Shown here one piece after another: positions 21,277 through 32,551 of a DNA stretch of 64,000 bases. The notes under the pieces are model-generated. The model was not told where the DNA came from and searched no databases. It saw only the letters and a program-made list of their open reading frames with translations. Within the stretch, counting starts at the first letter, position 1; every line of letters starts with the position of its first letter. The stretch spans positions 1,922,001 to 1,986,000 of the forward strand of contig JAHQRK010000015.1 in NCBI GenBank assembly GCA_019828595.1, in the 5' to 3' direction. The position numbers and the translations under genes are program-made. Source of the stretch: Aphanomyces cochlioides (Eukaryota; Oomycota; Saprolegniomycetes; Saprolegniales; Verrucalvaceae).

Positions 21277-22811
21277 AAGTGGTGGAAAGAATGATATGCC
21301 AGCTTGGTTTATTGAGTTTATCTTCCAACTGAGACCTTGTCTAGCTGTGAAATCAATCACTTGCATAAAAGGATCCATATGACATGATCTAATGAGCCCT
21401 ACAGTTCACTAGCTTCGCTATCAGTAGTGCTACACTCACTATAGTGTATATGCTAGAGAAATAATGATAAGACAGGGATGACAAAATTGTTGATTAGTAC
21501 TTAATCTTACATCCACGGTTAGCGACGACCATGTCGCATCGTCTAGGCATACTGTTGACGAGTTTCTTGAGAACAGTAAGGTCGATTTCGTCCCAAACTT
21601 GCTTGACGCAGGCGACCAGATCTGCCTTTTTCGAAAATTGGCGTCGCCCATTATCATAAACCTTCCGGGACATGATTCCCCATAGGTTTTCGATTGGGTT
21701 CAAGTCAGGGGACTTGGCAGGCCACTTGAGAGTTTCAACGGCCACATGAGGCTCTCGAAACCACTCCAAAACACGCCTGGCAGTGTGGATGGAGGCATTG
21801 TCCTGTTGGAAACGAAATTCGTTTCCATGCAAGGAATGGGCAAACAGCAGCATGGAGCTGGAAAGGGTTTCGATGTACGCTTCTGAATCTTGTTTCCCTT
21901 CAAGGATGACAAGCTCAGACTTTCCCTTGGAGCTAAATGCCCCCCAAACCATGACACCACCGCCTCCATTTTGGCGCTTGGAGAAGTGCTCTCGAGGGCG
22001 ACATAGGTCTACCCAGTAGTAGTTGAACCCATCTGGTCCATCGAGATTCCACTTCTTCTCATCGGACCATATGATGTCATCGAACTGGGCAGGCAAATCT
22101 TGCATCTCGATGGCCCAAGCAACTCGCGCCTTTTTGTGGGCTGGTGTCATCATTGGGGCGGCAAGTCTCTTCTTGTACTTGAGTCTTGCGCTCTTGTTGA
22201 GTAGCTGGCAAACACGGCGGGGCCAAACAGGAAGGGAATGCCGCTTGATGAGCTCGGCTGCCGTGTACTTGCCTGTACAGGCAGACCGAATGATGCGACG
22301 GTGGAGATAGTCGTTGACGGTAGACCTTCTTCCACTCGAACGGGCTTTTCCGTAAGACGCAGGATTGCGCAGAAAGCTTCTAACACAGCCACGAGACCGT
22401 TTGATCTCGTCAGCGATGTACGAGATCGTGTGTCCTTCGCGATGGAGGACGAGAACTTCAAGCTTCTCGTCTTCGGTCAATGGATCACCTTTAGGCATTC
22501 AATTCGATGCTAGAGGCAGTGTAAGTATGAGTTCTATTCACCATCATTTGGACATACCAATTGCACTTGTTGAGAGGTGTGTCTCCGAGCAAAATTGTCA
22601 AATAAGTGAAAGTGGCATATGATTTTTTCCCGCTTAAAATCCTATTCCCGCCAAATTCTCGGCCTTGCAACCACTGGACCAGCATTGTAAATCCCGCCTA
22701 TAGCGGATGGGCGCTGTAGTTTCGATTGGTTGAAATTAATCGTTTTAACGACCAATTAAAACGACGATAGAGCTCATTTTTACGAGTGGCATATCATTCT
22801 TTCCACCACTT
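21277..22811 (-). mobile_element. Tc1-like DNA transposon, 1,535 bp, with perfect 25-bp TIRs
   Basis: The ends 21277-21301 (AAGTGGTGGAAAGAATGATA...) and 22787-22811 are perfect 25-bp inverted repeats, flanked by TA at 21275-21276 and 22812-22813. A partial internal copy of the end (AGTGGCATATGATTTTTT) lies near 22,611. It contains a single intact transposase gene on the minus strand, so the element may still be active. Confidence 0.9.
21494..22498 (-). CDS. Intact Tc1/Tc3-like transposase
   Basis: A 334-residue uninterrupted frame starting at ATG 22498 (MPKGDPLTEDEKLEVLVLH). The N terminus is a helix-turn-helix (HTISYIADEIKRSRGCVRSF) followed by a second DNA-binding segment ending around RRVCQLLN. 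The catalytic domain has IIWSDEKKWNLDG (first Asp), FQQDNASIHTA (second Asp) and SPDLNPIENLWG (Glu). I count 36 residues between the second Asp and the Glu, more than the 34 of classical Tc1. The enzyme cuts and pastes the element at TA sites. The gene is complete and lies between intact TIRs. Confidence 0.9.
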   Translation of the reverse strand: MPKGDPLTEDEKLEVLVLHREGHTISYIADEIKRSRGCVRSFLRNPASYGKARSSGRRSTVNDYLHRRIIRSACTGKYTAAELIKRHSLPVWPRRVCQLLNKSARLKYKKRLAAPMMTPAHKKARVAWAIEMQDLPAQFDDIIWSDEKKWNLDGPDGFNYYWVDLCRPREHFSKRQNGGGGVMVWGAFSSKGKSELVILEGKQDSEAYIETLSSSMLLFAHSLHGNEFRFQQDNASIHTARRVLEWFREPHVAVETLKWPAKSPDLNPIENLWGIMSRKVYDNGRRQFSKKADLVACVKQVWDEIDLTVLKKLVNSMPRRCDMVVANRGCKIKY

Positions 22812-23967
22812 TATTTTGCAGATATATTTTTGGCGGTTATATAGATAGTATGCAGTCATGACCAAGGTCATAATACAATATGAGCAAAATAGTGACCACG
22901 AATAATATCAGTTTTTTGAATTTGTTTACGATTTTGAATTTGTTCATCAGACTGGGACTCAAATCAACCTGGGTGAAACCAACCATTTCTAGGGCTACAA
23001 TGACTTCCACGACGGCGTCTCAAGCTATGGAGCAACGCAGAGAGGAAGCTTTGCGGCTACATCTGATGGAAGAAGAGGCAATGACACGAGTAAGGATGAA
23101 TCGCAACTCGACTATTAATAGGCCAGTCAATACGAACACACAATACTCAACAAGACAACTCGAGTATTTTGTATGGAATACAAGAATGGGATACACCGAT
23201 GAGCATATTACGGAGCCAAAGATGGTGCCTTTTCTCTCGGAAATTCAAAACAGACCACGGCGACGCAAAGGAAGAAAATGCATAAATCTGACGAAAATGA
23301 TACCAACCTTGAACCCACATGCGAGAATCAAGTCGGTTTCCACACAATGGCGGCATACATGAACTCTCTTATGGATGTGTGGAGAATGCATTACGAAATA
23401 GGGATAAATACCCGTTTAACCATACGGCCAAGTACTGTTAAGGGAATGTTGAAGCAAAAGAAGATCGCTTCAGTCGAAATGGAAGACTCAACATTTGTTG
23501 ACAGAGGTATCGGAACAATTGTTGATGGAGTCAACGAAGCTTCCCTAAAAAGTCAGTCAAGAATTTTTTGCATAAAACTGCGAAGATGGATTGAAATTTC
23601 GAGCTGACAATTTGATGTCGTACGCGCTCTGCTCCAGAGGAGACAGTATTCGCTCTCTTAGATTGTCGACGATTGGCCTTATCGAGTTCGAGAACGAAGG
23701 TATTTGCGGAGCAAAGCTGTTCAGATGTGTGTGGCGGAAGGCGAAGAAGAATCAGTACGGAAATATTGAGCAGACGACCATGACGTGGCATAAAGATGTT
23801 GCGAAATGCCCAATTGGTGCTTTGCCAATCTACTTTTTTCATCGATGACACATCGGAGATAAACCATGGCCAGATTTTACTTATCCTAGTCGTTGGTACG
23901 ATGTCTACGTGCTGAAAGGCGCTAACCCAATGACGAAAATGCTAGATTCCAGTCAATATACAGCTAT

Positions 23968-24181
23968 TGTAGCGATCCTGAGCCACCGGTTTGGTTCAGG
24001 ACTTCGGCTGAATGCTGTAACGCAGTTTACGACTTAGAAAACTAGCGTAAACGCCCCTCAACACCAACCAAAGCGATGTGACAATAGGATGTGGCTTAAA
24101 GTTACAAGGATGTGCTAGATTAGAGTTAAGTTGAGATCTAATTCATTCTACAATTTGCCTTCCTCTGCCTAGTTTGCTACA
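23968..24181 (+). repeat. 5' LTR of gypsy element 1
   Basis: 214 bp, TG...CA ends, next to the GCTAT target duplication; identical to the 3' LTR except for one A/G difference near 24,086. Confidence 0.9.
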
Positions 24182-24444
24182 TTTGGTAGCACTTCTTGGT
24201 TGCCTTTACCTTTTCCCCTCTGTCCCTGGGTGTCCCTCTCTGTCCCTGTCCCTCAACCTTGTTCGCCAAGGTATTTCAACTGTCTTCTCGAAGCGGTTGT
24301 GTGGTCATTTTACTCGACATCACAGTATTTCTCCACGAGTGGGTCCGCGTTGTTAGTCTCTTTTGAGCAGAATCGCCACTCGACTGAAGGAGTAAAGTAC
24401 TAGTCTTGTGAATAATCCATACACAGTCTAAGAGTGATCTATAG

Positions 24445-24798
24445 ATGCCTAGAAGCAACAATCGCGTTTCAAGCGTACACCAATTAGCGGCTGCCGAATC
24501 TATCGCGGATTTGTTCTCGACTCCCAGCGAAGCGATCAAGTTGCGTGCTGACATCTACCGACTCTGCTCGTTCCAAAGCGTGGTCATCAAGAAACTGCGT
24601 GCCCTAATCCCTGAAGCAAAAAACTCCGACGCGCGCAACGTACTGCAAGCCCTTACGGATAACCTTATCCGGCGCAACACTCAAGTCGAAAATCTGATCA
24701 GTGGGACCCTCGACCGCGACATCATCAATTACCGCGCAGCCCGCCTCAAGAAAAAAGAAGCCATCATTGAAGGATTTGACGGACAAAACTCTGCGTAA
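24445..24798 (+). pseudogene. Truncated gag-like ORF of gypsy element 1
   Basis: A 117-codon frame (MPRSNNRVSSVHQLAAAESI) rich in Arg/Ala, of the kind seen at the N terminus of gag. It ends at a TAA well before any capsid or zinc-knuckle motif. Gag's C-terminal half and most of the protease are missing, pointing to an internal deletion between 24,798 and 24,840. Confidence 0.4.
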
Positions 24799-24839
24799 AA
24801 CGAGTAAATGAAGCTGAAGGCTCTCTCGTTCTCGAAGGA

Positions 24840-27800
24840 ATGTCTTTTCCCAACTTACCGTTTACGGAATGGGATCTGGGTGCGAAGAAATTTGACGTGA
24901 TTTTGGGACAACCATGGTTCCATCGCTTTAATCCCATTGTGGATTGGAGAAATCACAAGATTTTATCGATCAATGGAAGTGTAGTCAAGGAAGGAAGCGA
25001 CAACTCAAGCGACGGATGGATTCTCAAGATTACGACAGTCAAGGAAGTTCAAGAAAACCTTCACCCTGCCTTCAAAACACTCCTAACAAAGTATAAAGAT
25101 GTGTTTCCTAAAGAACTTCCCGACGCACTGCCTCCAAAACGAGGAATTGAATTCGATTTGACCATGCGTCCAGATGCCAAGCCACAATATCGACCACCTT
25201 TTCGTCTATCTCAAGTCGAGCAAGCATCTCTGGACAAGTTCATCAGCGAACTTGAAAGAAAAGGCTGGATTCAATTGTCCAACAGCGACTGGGTTTCGAA
25301 TATCTTTGGAGTCCCCAAGAAAGATGAAAACGCCAAATGAAGTCAAGAAGCGAATGGCTGAGAACAGCGACTCCCGACACTCCAATACGTTGGGTTCTTG
25401 ACTATCGATATGTCAACTCGCAAACGGTGATCCCAAAGATCCCTTTGCCAAACATCGAAGACTTATTTGATCGCATGCATGGAAGCAAAGTCTTTACGAA
25501 GATCGACTTAGCGTCTGGATATCACCAAATGCTTGTTGAACCAAAAGCAAGAAAATACACAGCCTTTCGTACTCATCGAGAAGTCCATGAATGGGTTGTT
25601 GCTCCCATGGGAATGGCCGGAATGCCAGGAATTTGGTCCCGACTTATGCGTCGCCTCTTCGATAAATTCCCCTTTGCCGTTGTATACATGGATGATATCT
25701 GTGTTTTCTCTAAGTCAATCGACGACCACATCCATCACCTTCAAGCAATTTGCGATGTTTTACGAGCTGAAAAGTTGTACGCTCGTCCGTCTAAGTGTGC
25801 CTTTGCCCTCGACTCAGTCGATTTTCTCGGCCACATAATTTCCAAAGACGGCTTACACGTTGACAAGTCAAAAGTTCGTGCAATCGAACAATGGGCTGAA
25901 CCTAAGTGCACTAAAGACTTAGTGAGTTTCATGGGATTTGCGAGCTTTTACAGAAAGTTTATTCCGAAGTTTTCGGACATTGTCCGCCCTTTAAGTGAAT
26001 TGATGAGGCCAAAAACGCCGTGGTCATGGACTGAAGATCAGCGACAAGCCTTTTTAACGATCAAGATTGCACTTCAACAAGCTCCAGTTTTACAACTGCC
26101 CAACTACGACAAGCCTTTCATCGTAACAACTGATGCCTCAGGATACTGTTGTGGAGCAGTTCTATCCCAGTTGGATAAGGACAGCAATGATCGACCGATC
26201 GCATTTTTGTCTAAGCGACTTGACCCTCATGAAGTCCAGTGGCCTGCTCATGAAAAAGAACTACGCGATCAAGCTTGCACTCGGCAAGTGGCGTCACTAC
26301 CTTCATGGTACTCGATTCGACATTTACACGGACAACTCCACGTGTAAATGGTTCATGGAAACTCCTATTCTCACGCCTAAGTTGACTCGATGGCTCGACT
26401 TTTTCAGTGCGTTTGACTTTGTGTTGCATCATCGGCCTGGCAAACTTAATGTCGTTGCCGATGCGCTTTCGCGACCTCCACGAGATGCCTCAAACTTTGC
26501 GACGATGATTTCTGTTCATAATTGCGGAATCCGTTGTGCAAACGCCGCTCTACGACTAGATGCCTTGCAAACTCCACCTGACTTATCCCGTTTCCCCTCA
26601 CGTGAACTTACCAAGCTCGTTGGAACTCCATTTTGGGGGGAGGATCTGTCAAGTCAAAAATGTGCTTCCACTCCGCAACGACTTGTAATCAATCATTCAA
26701 GACAAATTTCGTATTCAACAGTCGAAATGGATCAAGACACGAAAGAGCGATACATTAAAGCTTACAAGAAAGACATCTCTGTTGCTATACAAGACAAATA
26801 TGTTGAAAAAGATGACTTGTATTTCCTTCGTTCGAAAGATCAAGTATGGAGACTTATGTTCCCAATGATGTTATCCTGCGCGCTGAAGTTATTTCTCAAG
26901 CTCATGACTCAAGCATTGCTGCGCATCCCGGAACAAGACGAACATTGCTAAGTGTTTCTCAATGGTATTACTGGGATACTCTCTTGGAAGATGTCAAACT
27001 TTAAGTTGCAACTTGTGAAACTTGCAGTCGATACAAGACAAATAGTCTTCGTGCCAATGGCAAAATGATTCCGATTCAAGCCCCTAACGAATGCTGGCAA
27101 ACTATTTCAGCAGACTGGATCACTGGACTACCTCTATCCAAGTCGTGCGATGCTATCTTAGTTGTTGTTGACAAATTGTCAAAAAGAGCTAAGTACATTC
27201 CAACAAATGCAACAAATGCCGATGCTCCGCAAACCGCTAAGTTGTTTTTCGATCATGTTGTTCGCCACCATGGCTTACCAAGCGTGATCATCAGTGATCG
27301 AGACCCAAAATTTACAAGTAATTTCTGGAAGTCCCTCATGCAAATCATGAATATCAAGCAAGCCATGACAACTGCGGGTCGTGCTCAAGCTGATGGAGCA
27401 ACTGAACGCCAAAATCGAACACTAGAAGATGCTCTACGTTGCCAAGTGTCCTATCTTGGAGAAGATTGGGTTGACCATTTACCCACGATAGAGTATGCTC
27501 ACCAAGGACTTGTTCAGTCGTCAACTGGCATCACTCCATTTCAAATCGACACTGGAAGAACTCTGCGAAACCCTGTAATAGATAGTATAATGCCTCCAAA
27601 TGACTTTGCCAAAAACTTCTCTGAAGAACGACAAGAGATATTGAAGATTGCCCAGAAAATTTGAAGAAGGCTCAAGCAAGATAAAAGGCATTCTATGACA
27701 AGAAGCGCTCAAACATAACTTTCAAAGTTGGAGATCAAGTTCTCCTTGCAACCCGCGATTTGCCCTTGAAGCATGCACAACAATTAGATCGCAATGGGCG

Positions 27801-28221
27801 TCCAAAGCTAGTTCCCCGATTCATCGGCCCCTTTGAAGTCATTGAAGAAATCAATGAAAACGCAATGCGCCTAAAGTTGCCTCGATCAATGTCAAGACTC
27901 CATGATGTTTTCAATGTCGACCGCCTGAAACACTATCAACCGAACGATCCCAAATTTGCAAGTCGACCGATTCCCAAGGCAACACCCGTCATACTCGATG
28001 ACTCAACTGGTGAAGAACTCTTCATCGTCAAATGCCTCTTGAAGCAGAGACAATTCAATCGCAAGCTCGAATATCTCATCAAGTGGCATGGCCAACCTGA
28101 AAGCGAAGCAACATGGGAACTCGCAAAGAACATCAAGCACGTCGTTCATTTCAAGCAGCTAGTTCAAGACCTCCAGCGCCGTCTTTCCCGACGACAGCCG
28201 GACGTCACGGGGAGGATGTAG
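24840..28221 (+). pseudogene. Broken pol (protease end, RT, RNase H, integrase, chromodomain) of gypsy element 1
   Basis: Reading left to right across several frames: the C-terminal end of a retropepsin (FDVILGQPWF), RT start (PPFRLSQVEQASLDKFISEL), RT palm (KIDLASGYHQ; catalytic VVYMDDICVFS near 25,690), connection (FMGFASFYRKF), RNase H (VTTDASGYCCGAVL; DIYTDNSTCKW; HHRPGKLNVVADALSR), integrase with Zn-binding ATCETC and the DDE core (ISADWITGLP; ISDRDPKFTS; ADGATERQNRT), and a C-terminal chromodomain (EYLIKWHGQPESEATWEL) ending at 28221. Frame changes occur near 25,335, 26,260 and 26,900, with stops near 27,003 and 27,683. The chromodomain places it near chromoviruses, which target heterochromatin. 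Confidence 0.8.
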
Positions 28222-28430
28222 CGATCCTGAGCCACCGGTTTGGTTCAGGACTTCGGCTGAATGCTGTAACGCAGTTTACGACTTAGAAAACTAGCGTAAA
28301 CGCCCCTCAACACCAACCAAAGCGATGTGACAATGGGATGTGGCTTAAAGTTACAAGGATGTGCTAGATTAGAGTTAAGTTGAGATCTAATTCATTCTAC
28401 AATTTGCCTTCCTCTGCCTAGTTTGCTACA
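28217..28430 (+). repeat. 3' LTR of gypsy element 1
   Basis: 214 bp, preceded by a purine-rich tract and followed by the GCTAT target duplication. Confidence 0.9.
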
Positions 28431-29730
28431 GCTATAAAGAGGCAGCACGAAAACTTGGGAATTCAGACAAATGTTCGTTCTCAAAGTGGTTGAAAAGGTG
28501 CCGCAGCAACTGAAAATTATGAAGCTCGTGGTGAGCCGGTTGACAAACAGGGACATTGGGCAGTGAAGAGTCGAAATGGTGCTTACGCGAATAACGTCAT
28601 TCCATGAGATTATGTTCGTGTTCTTGCAGGTTTTGGTCCTGAAAGCAAAAGATACTATCTTCCACGAAGCATTGTCGAACCACCAGCGATCTTGACCGCC
28701 CAGATTCCCCCCAATCTCGATATCTCGCTTTCGCAGATGCTTGCTCAAAGTACCTTCAAGACAGAACTTGCAGGGACCAGCTTCTTGAACTTGATGTATT
28801 ACATGATAACTGTAATTCTACAAGACGCTGCGATCCTGGTGGAGCGTGATGAATTTCGACAACACGATGTCTTTAAGCACGGAATATTCCAAAGCCAAGC
28901 GTTTAATGACTTTTCGTCGCGGTTGCGACAAGCCATTTCATCAACTCTGACACCTGACTGAATCCTACTCAACGAAGCTATGCCTTTGGTTGCTGAAAGT
29001 CTTACCAATATTCGTGTGGACACTGCCAACACCAATCGCCAACTAGTGGAAATCAATGCGCAATTGGCACAAATCAAGCAGAGTATTGGTCAGCATTCAG
29101 GGCAAAGTATGATGAACGATCAACTTGAAACATTGCGAAGCGATTTGACTCTCGTTCTAGCCAACGCCGCACGAGCAATATCGACGAAGCCTCCCACAAA
29201 GCCAAACCGAGCAAATGAGATCTGCTGCGCCACAGCCAGGGCAGTGCACATTGCATATGTCGCGTCAACTATGCACGATCAAGTAAGTTTGGACAGAGTG
29301 TAGGTATGGTGTTCCTCCTTACCCATCAATTGAATCAACTGAGGCACGATTTGGAGCAAAATGGAGACGATCAAACACAAATACCCAGTTCTACCTGCGA
29401 AGAAAACCTACATTTGACGCAATTCTCCTTGTCTTGGAGTGTGGAGTACCAGAAAACGAAACTATACACCATTTCGACGATCTACTTTCCAAGTATGGCA
29501 GTCTCCGCATCCTTGCTGATTTTCTCAAGTGACGCATTCTTGTGGCCAAGTCATGCTCGACCAGATTAAGTGAAGAAATTCTAGCAGTATTCACATAAAA
29601 GTAATATTCATTTCACTTATGCTCTTTCGAAACAGATAGTTGAATAAAAACATGCAGGCTATATTTTTCGGTCATAGTCAAACCAAGTTATTTTCAAATT
29701 TTAAATAAATTCACAAAAAACAAAAAGCTT

Positions 29731-30705
29731 TTATTTCTTTTTAATACAGCTCTGACACTTGCAATTGTCAAAAAGGTATTCTTGTCCATAGTTGAATGTG
29801 CATTTTTCACCACCTTTAATATTCCTCATGGCGAAAAGGGCAATTCTGGGCTGTCCGTGGATAATCCACTCTTCTGATCGCAAGTTTGGCCTGCACGAAT
29901 GATTGAAAAACCTTCCGATATTTCCCATATTGAAGCTATCAATGAATCATTTGTCAGACATTTCAAAGATATAGGCGTCTCGGTTTCGTCTTGACGTGCT
30001 TTGGACGTATCTGATGAAATAATTTCTCCAATATACGTGCACAAATATGTTCCAACCTTGATATTTTTGCAAGCAATGACACCTTTACCAACTTCAGGAA
30101 TTTCTTGTAGCCTTAATTCAACTTTGGAACCCTTTTTGAATGCGTCGATTGCCACAAGACTTTCCAAGATCGCAGATCCCGTCGTCACATTCAACTCCAT
30201 TGATAAAATTTTCACAATCCTTCCCGCGCTTTGTTTTACAGTAACATCCTTCATTTCGGATTTGAATCGTGGTTGGTGCGAAAGACACTTGGTTCTCTTC
30301 GATGGGATTAAAGCCATTGATGTCGTGTATGGCTTTGGCTCTTAATGATTCAGTGAGACGTCTTTTTGCCACGTATGTTTTGCTTTCAACCAAAACGGGT
30401 GTGGAGCTTTCCATGAACGATACAATGTCAGCAGTTGTAGAAGCGGTATTATCTTTTATCCAAGCGATTACACGCTTTCTTTCTCCCATGTCTGGGCCGG
30501 CCCTTGAGTTTGTAATGTCGGAAGCATTTTGCATGAACACTTTGTTCCTCGAGCTCTTGGAGACCCATGACTCAAAAGTACTGAGCTTTATGTTCTTCTT
30601 GGCAAACTCAGCCTGAGTTGGTTTGTATTGCAACGCTTCCCACTCCTCTATGATAGATACGATGAAGTAGAGGGGGTAGTTCACTGCGTGCTTGTCCTTG
30701 GGCAT
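29731..30705 (-). pseudogene. SET-domain histone methyltransferase pseudogene with N-terminal helix-turn-helix-like region
   Basis: From ATG 30705 (MPKDKHAVNYPLYFIVSIIE) the N-terminal 60 residues look like a helix-turn-helix (PTQAEFAKKNIKLSTFESWV). Then comes an AWS-like Cys cluster (GCYCKTKRGKDC, CGNRRIQKG), a SET domain (VGKGVIACKNIKVGTYLCTY; RFFNHSCRPN; FNYGQ) and a post-SET CKCQSC near the stop at 29731. AWS-SET-postSET enzymes methylate histone lysines, often H3K36. Breaks: a frameshift at an AAAAAGGG run near 30,135, another near 29,975, and an in-frame TGA near 29,950 just before the NHSC motif. The HTH plus SET architecture suggests a transposon-linked or expanded paralogue. Confidence 0.7.
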
Positions 30706-31139
30706 ATTTCAAAATGAGGGAACTGGCAAATCTACTGTCCGGATATAATTTATTCCGGTTAGAGATATATTGGAGTTTGTATTATGACCAAAATAATATA
30801 TATCTAGAATATTCAAGTGTTTTCCTATATATTATCGATTTGATACGAATTTCCCGGCCGGATGGGTTTGAAGAATCGCACAGGGCAGAGCCGATCCCAA
30901 ATCGATCCCATTGGTCAATATACAAATTTTCAAAATTTTGACCAATCAAAATTCATAAAGGATCACCATGATGAATAAAATTATCCAATCAAAAGCTCTC
31001 ATATTCTTGGGATCAATTCCAAGAATCACTCCAAACTGGCAAATATTGAGCAAATCGACAATATATATATCTCAAATATTTTTAATCCTGGTCATGACTC
31101 TGGTCATGAGTCAAAAAGTAATATTTTTTACAACAAATT
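30706..31139. other. AT-rich spacer with a repeat shared with 31,925-32,180
   Basis: No gene. The stretch around 30,830-31,070 resembles 31,925-32,180: both contain TTGATTTGATACGAATTTCC (with one change) and a later AGCAAATC...CAATA block. This is likely a shared mobile fragment or a duplicated flank. Confidence 0.4.
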
Positions 31140-32320
31140 TTTCCACACCATTGTTGTACTGGGGGCCACAGAGTTCCCAATCCTTTACAATGTTGCAAAA
31201 ATCGTATACAGTGTGCCAACATCTCAGGTTGCATCCGAAAGAGTATGGAGTATTTACTACTTCATACTCAACAAGCGATTGCTGTCCTCTCTCCAGCATT
31301 TATCGTGTTTTTGTTTTCCTTTGTTTCTTTTCTTCACAAAACTACAGACGTCAGTGTAATCCCAGCATCAACGATTAAAGATTGTTTACGCTATCAATGG
31401 TATCGTATTCAACATCCAGCATTAATACTTGCATTTCTTTTGGATCCCTTCTGGATAAACTTGTATCCCTGGATGTCAAATTCTAGTTGCTCTGATTTTC
31501 ATGATCACGACATAATCCAAATTGCCACCGAGGCATTAGATCAACTTTTAATGACGTAGCCCTAGCAGAGTATGGTATGTTTGCATCAAAAGTTGGTTGG
31601 GGTTCCAAGGAAACGACGAGCTTGAGATAATTGGGTTTAAAAATCCATCCAAAATTTTTTGGGCTCTCCTAGCACACACTTTTCCAACATTATCTGTTGT
31701 CGTTTCGTCATTATTTATTTGTCAAGCATCAGCAGCAGGCTGAAAAAGAGATTTCAAATATAAAGCTAGAGTTGAAAGTGAACGTTATCGATTAAATGTG
31801 TCTAAATTGGAAAAACAAGCTGCACTTATCTACGATAAAAATCAAATAGCAAAGAATCAAGCTCTTTGTGAAGAGAAGGGTCGTACAACGTTTGAGACCT
31901 TTGCTGTGAGCAATACTATTCATTGTATTGTTGATTTGATACGAATTTCCAGACCCCGTTCAATCGAATCACGCCGGCGGATCGATTCACCTATCGACGA
32001 CATTGGCTAATATATATTTTGGGCGATCGTGATTGGCTGAATAAAATTTGAGAGAAAGTACTGTCCCCATGAGAGAAAGTACTGTTCTAATTTTCACTCA
32101 TCCAATGTATTGGCGCGATTGGAGATTGATGTAAAAATCAATCCAAAGTGGGAAATTCCTAGCAAATCCATAATACTGGCCCTGAACAAAGTGATATTGA
32201 CTCCCTTGGCATTGATGAAATTGATGATGAAATTTTGTTCGACTTATATATTGCTGACCTCGATGCTTTCTTTGATTCTTTGTTCAAGGAGAACTCTGAG
32301 TTCCTGAATGATTAGCTGTA
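31140..32320 (+). pseudogene. hAT transposase relic(s), rearranged
   Basis: Two pieces resemble the hAT C-terminal dimerisation region. At 31,160-31,300: EFPILYNVAKIVYSVPTSQV followed by ASERVWSIYYFILNKR. At 31,640-31,870: FWALLAHTFPTLSVVVSSLF, a stop, then KRDFKYKARVESERYRLNVS. Between them lies a mid-region piece (RIQHPALILAFLLDP). The acidic tail DIDSLGIDEIDDEILFDLY ends at a TAG near 32,313 and is separated from the rest by the repeated segment 31,925-32,180. Two dimerisation regions imply two decayed copies or a rearranged one. hAT elements make 8-bp duplications; none was found. Confidence 0.5.
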
Positions 32321-32551
32321 TTGTTGTGATTGCCTTTGAGATCTTGATACTCCGATGATCCAAAACATGTATTTTGTTACATTTCCTATAGATATAGTTC
32401 CGTTAAGCGAGATAACAATTCCATCACATGCACCTCAAGTTTCAGCAAAATACAACGCATGTCGAACATTCCCAGCACACGAGCATTCATTAGTGTCAAA
32501 GAGAAGCTAAAAATCGTCTTGCAGGTGGACGGACAAAGCTCCTTGTTGTGA

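Larger units (their letters stand above)
23968..28430 (+). mobile_element. Chromodomain Ty3/gypsy LTR retrotransposon 1 (4,463 bp)
   Basis: LTRs of 214 bp at 23968-24181 and 28217-28430, both TGTAGC...GCTACA, with one difference seen. The target-site duplication GCTAT lies at 23963-23967 and 28431-28435. A primer-binding-site-like TGGTAGCA (24184-24191) follows the left LTR and fits the 3' end of initiator tRNA-Met. A purine-rich GGGGAGGA precedes the right LTR. The interior is short: only part of gag and protease is left, and pol carries stops and frameshifts. Confidence 0.9.
23000..29532 (+). pseudogene. Crypton with Ndc10/GCR1-like recombinase, split by a gypsy insertion
   Basis: The coding sequence runs 23000-23967, is interrupted by the LTR element 23968-28430, and resumes at 28436-29532. 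The N-terminal part (TRQLEYFVWNTRMGYTDEHI, then VGFHTMAAYMNSLMDVW) matches the SAM-like core-binding region of such recombinases. The next part (NLMSYALCSRGDSIRSLRLS) is the start of the Ndc10-like domain. After the insertion come DYVRVLAGFGPESKRYYLPR, the end of that domain, then a coiled-coil segment (NTNRQLVEINAQLAQIKQ), and finally a GCR1_C-type DNA-binding tail (SIESTEARFGAKWRRSNT) ending at 29532. Stops and frame breaks are present in both halves, including TGA codons within SG*KGA, VIP*DY and TPD*IL. It is a dead element, related to the source of yeast kinetochore protein Ndc10 according to published work on the family. Confidence 0.65.
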
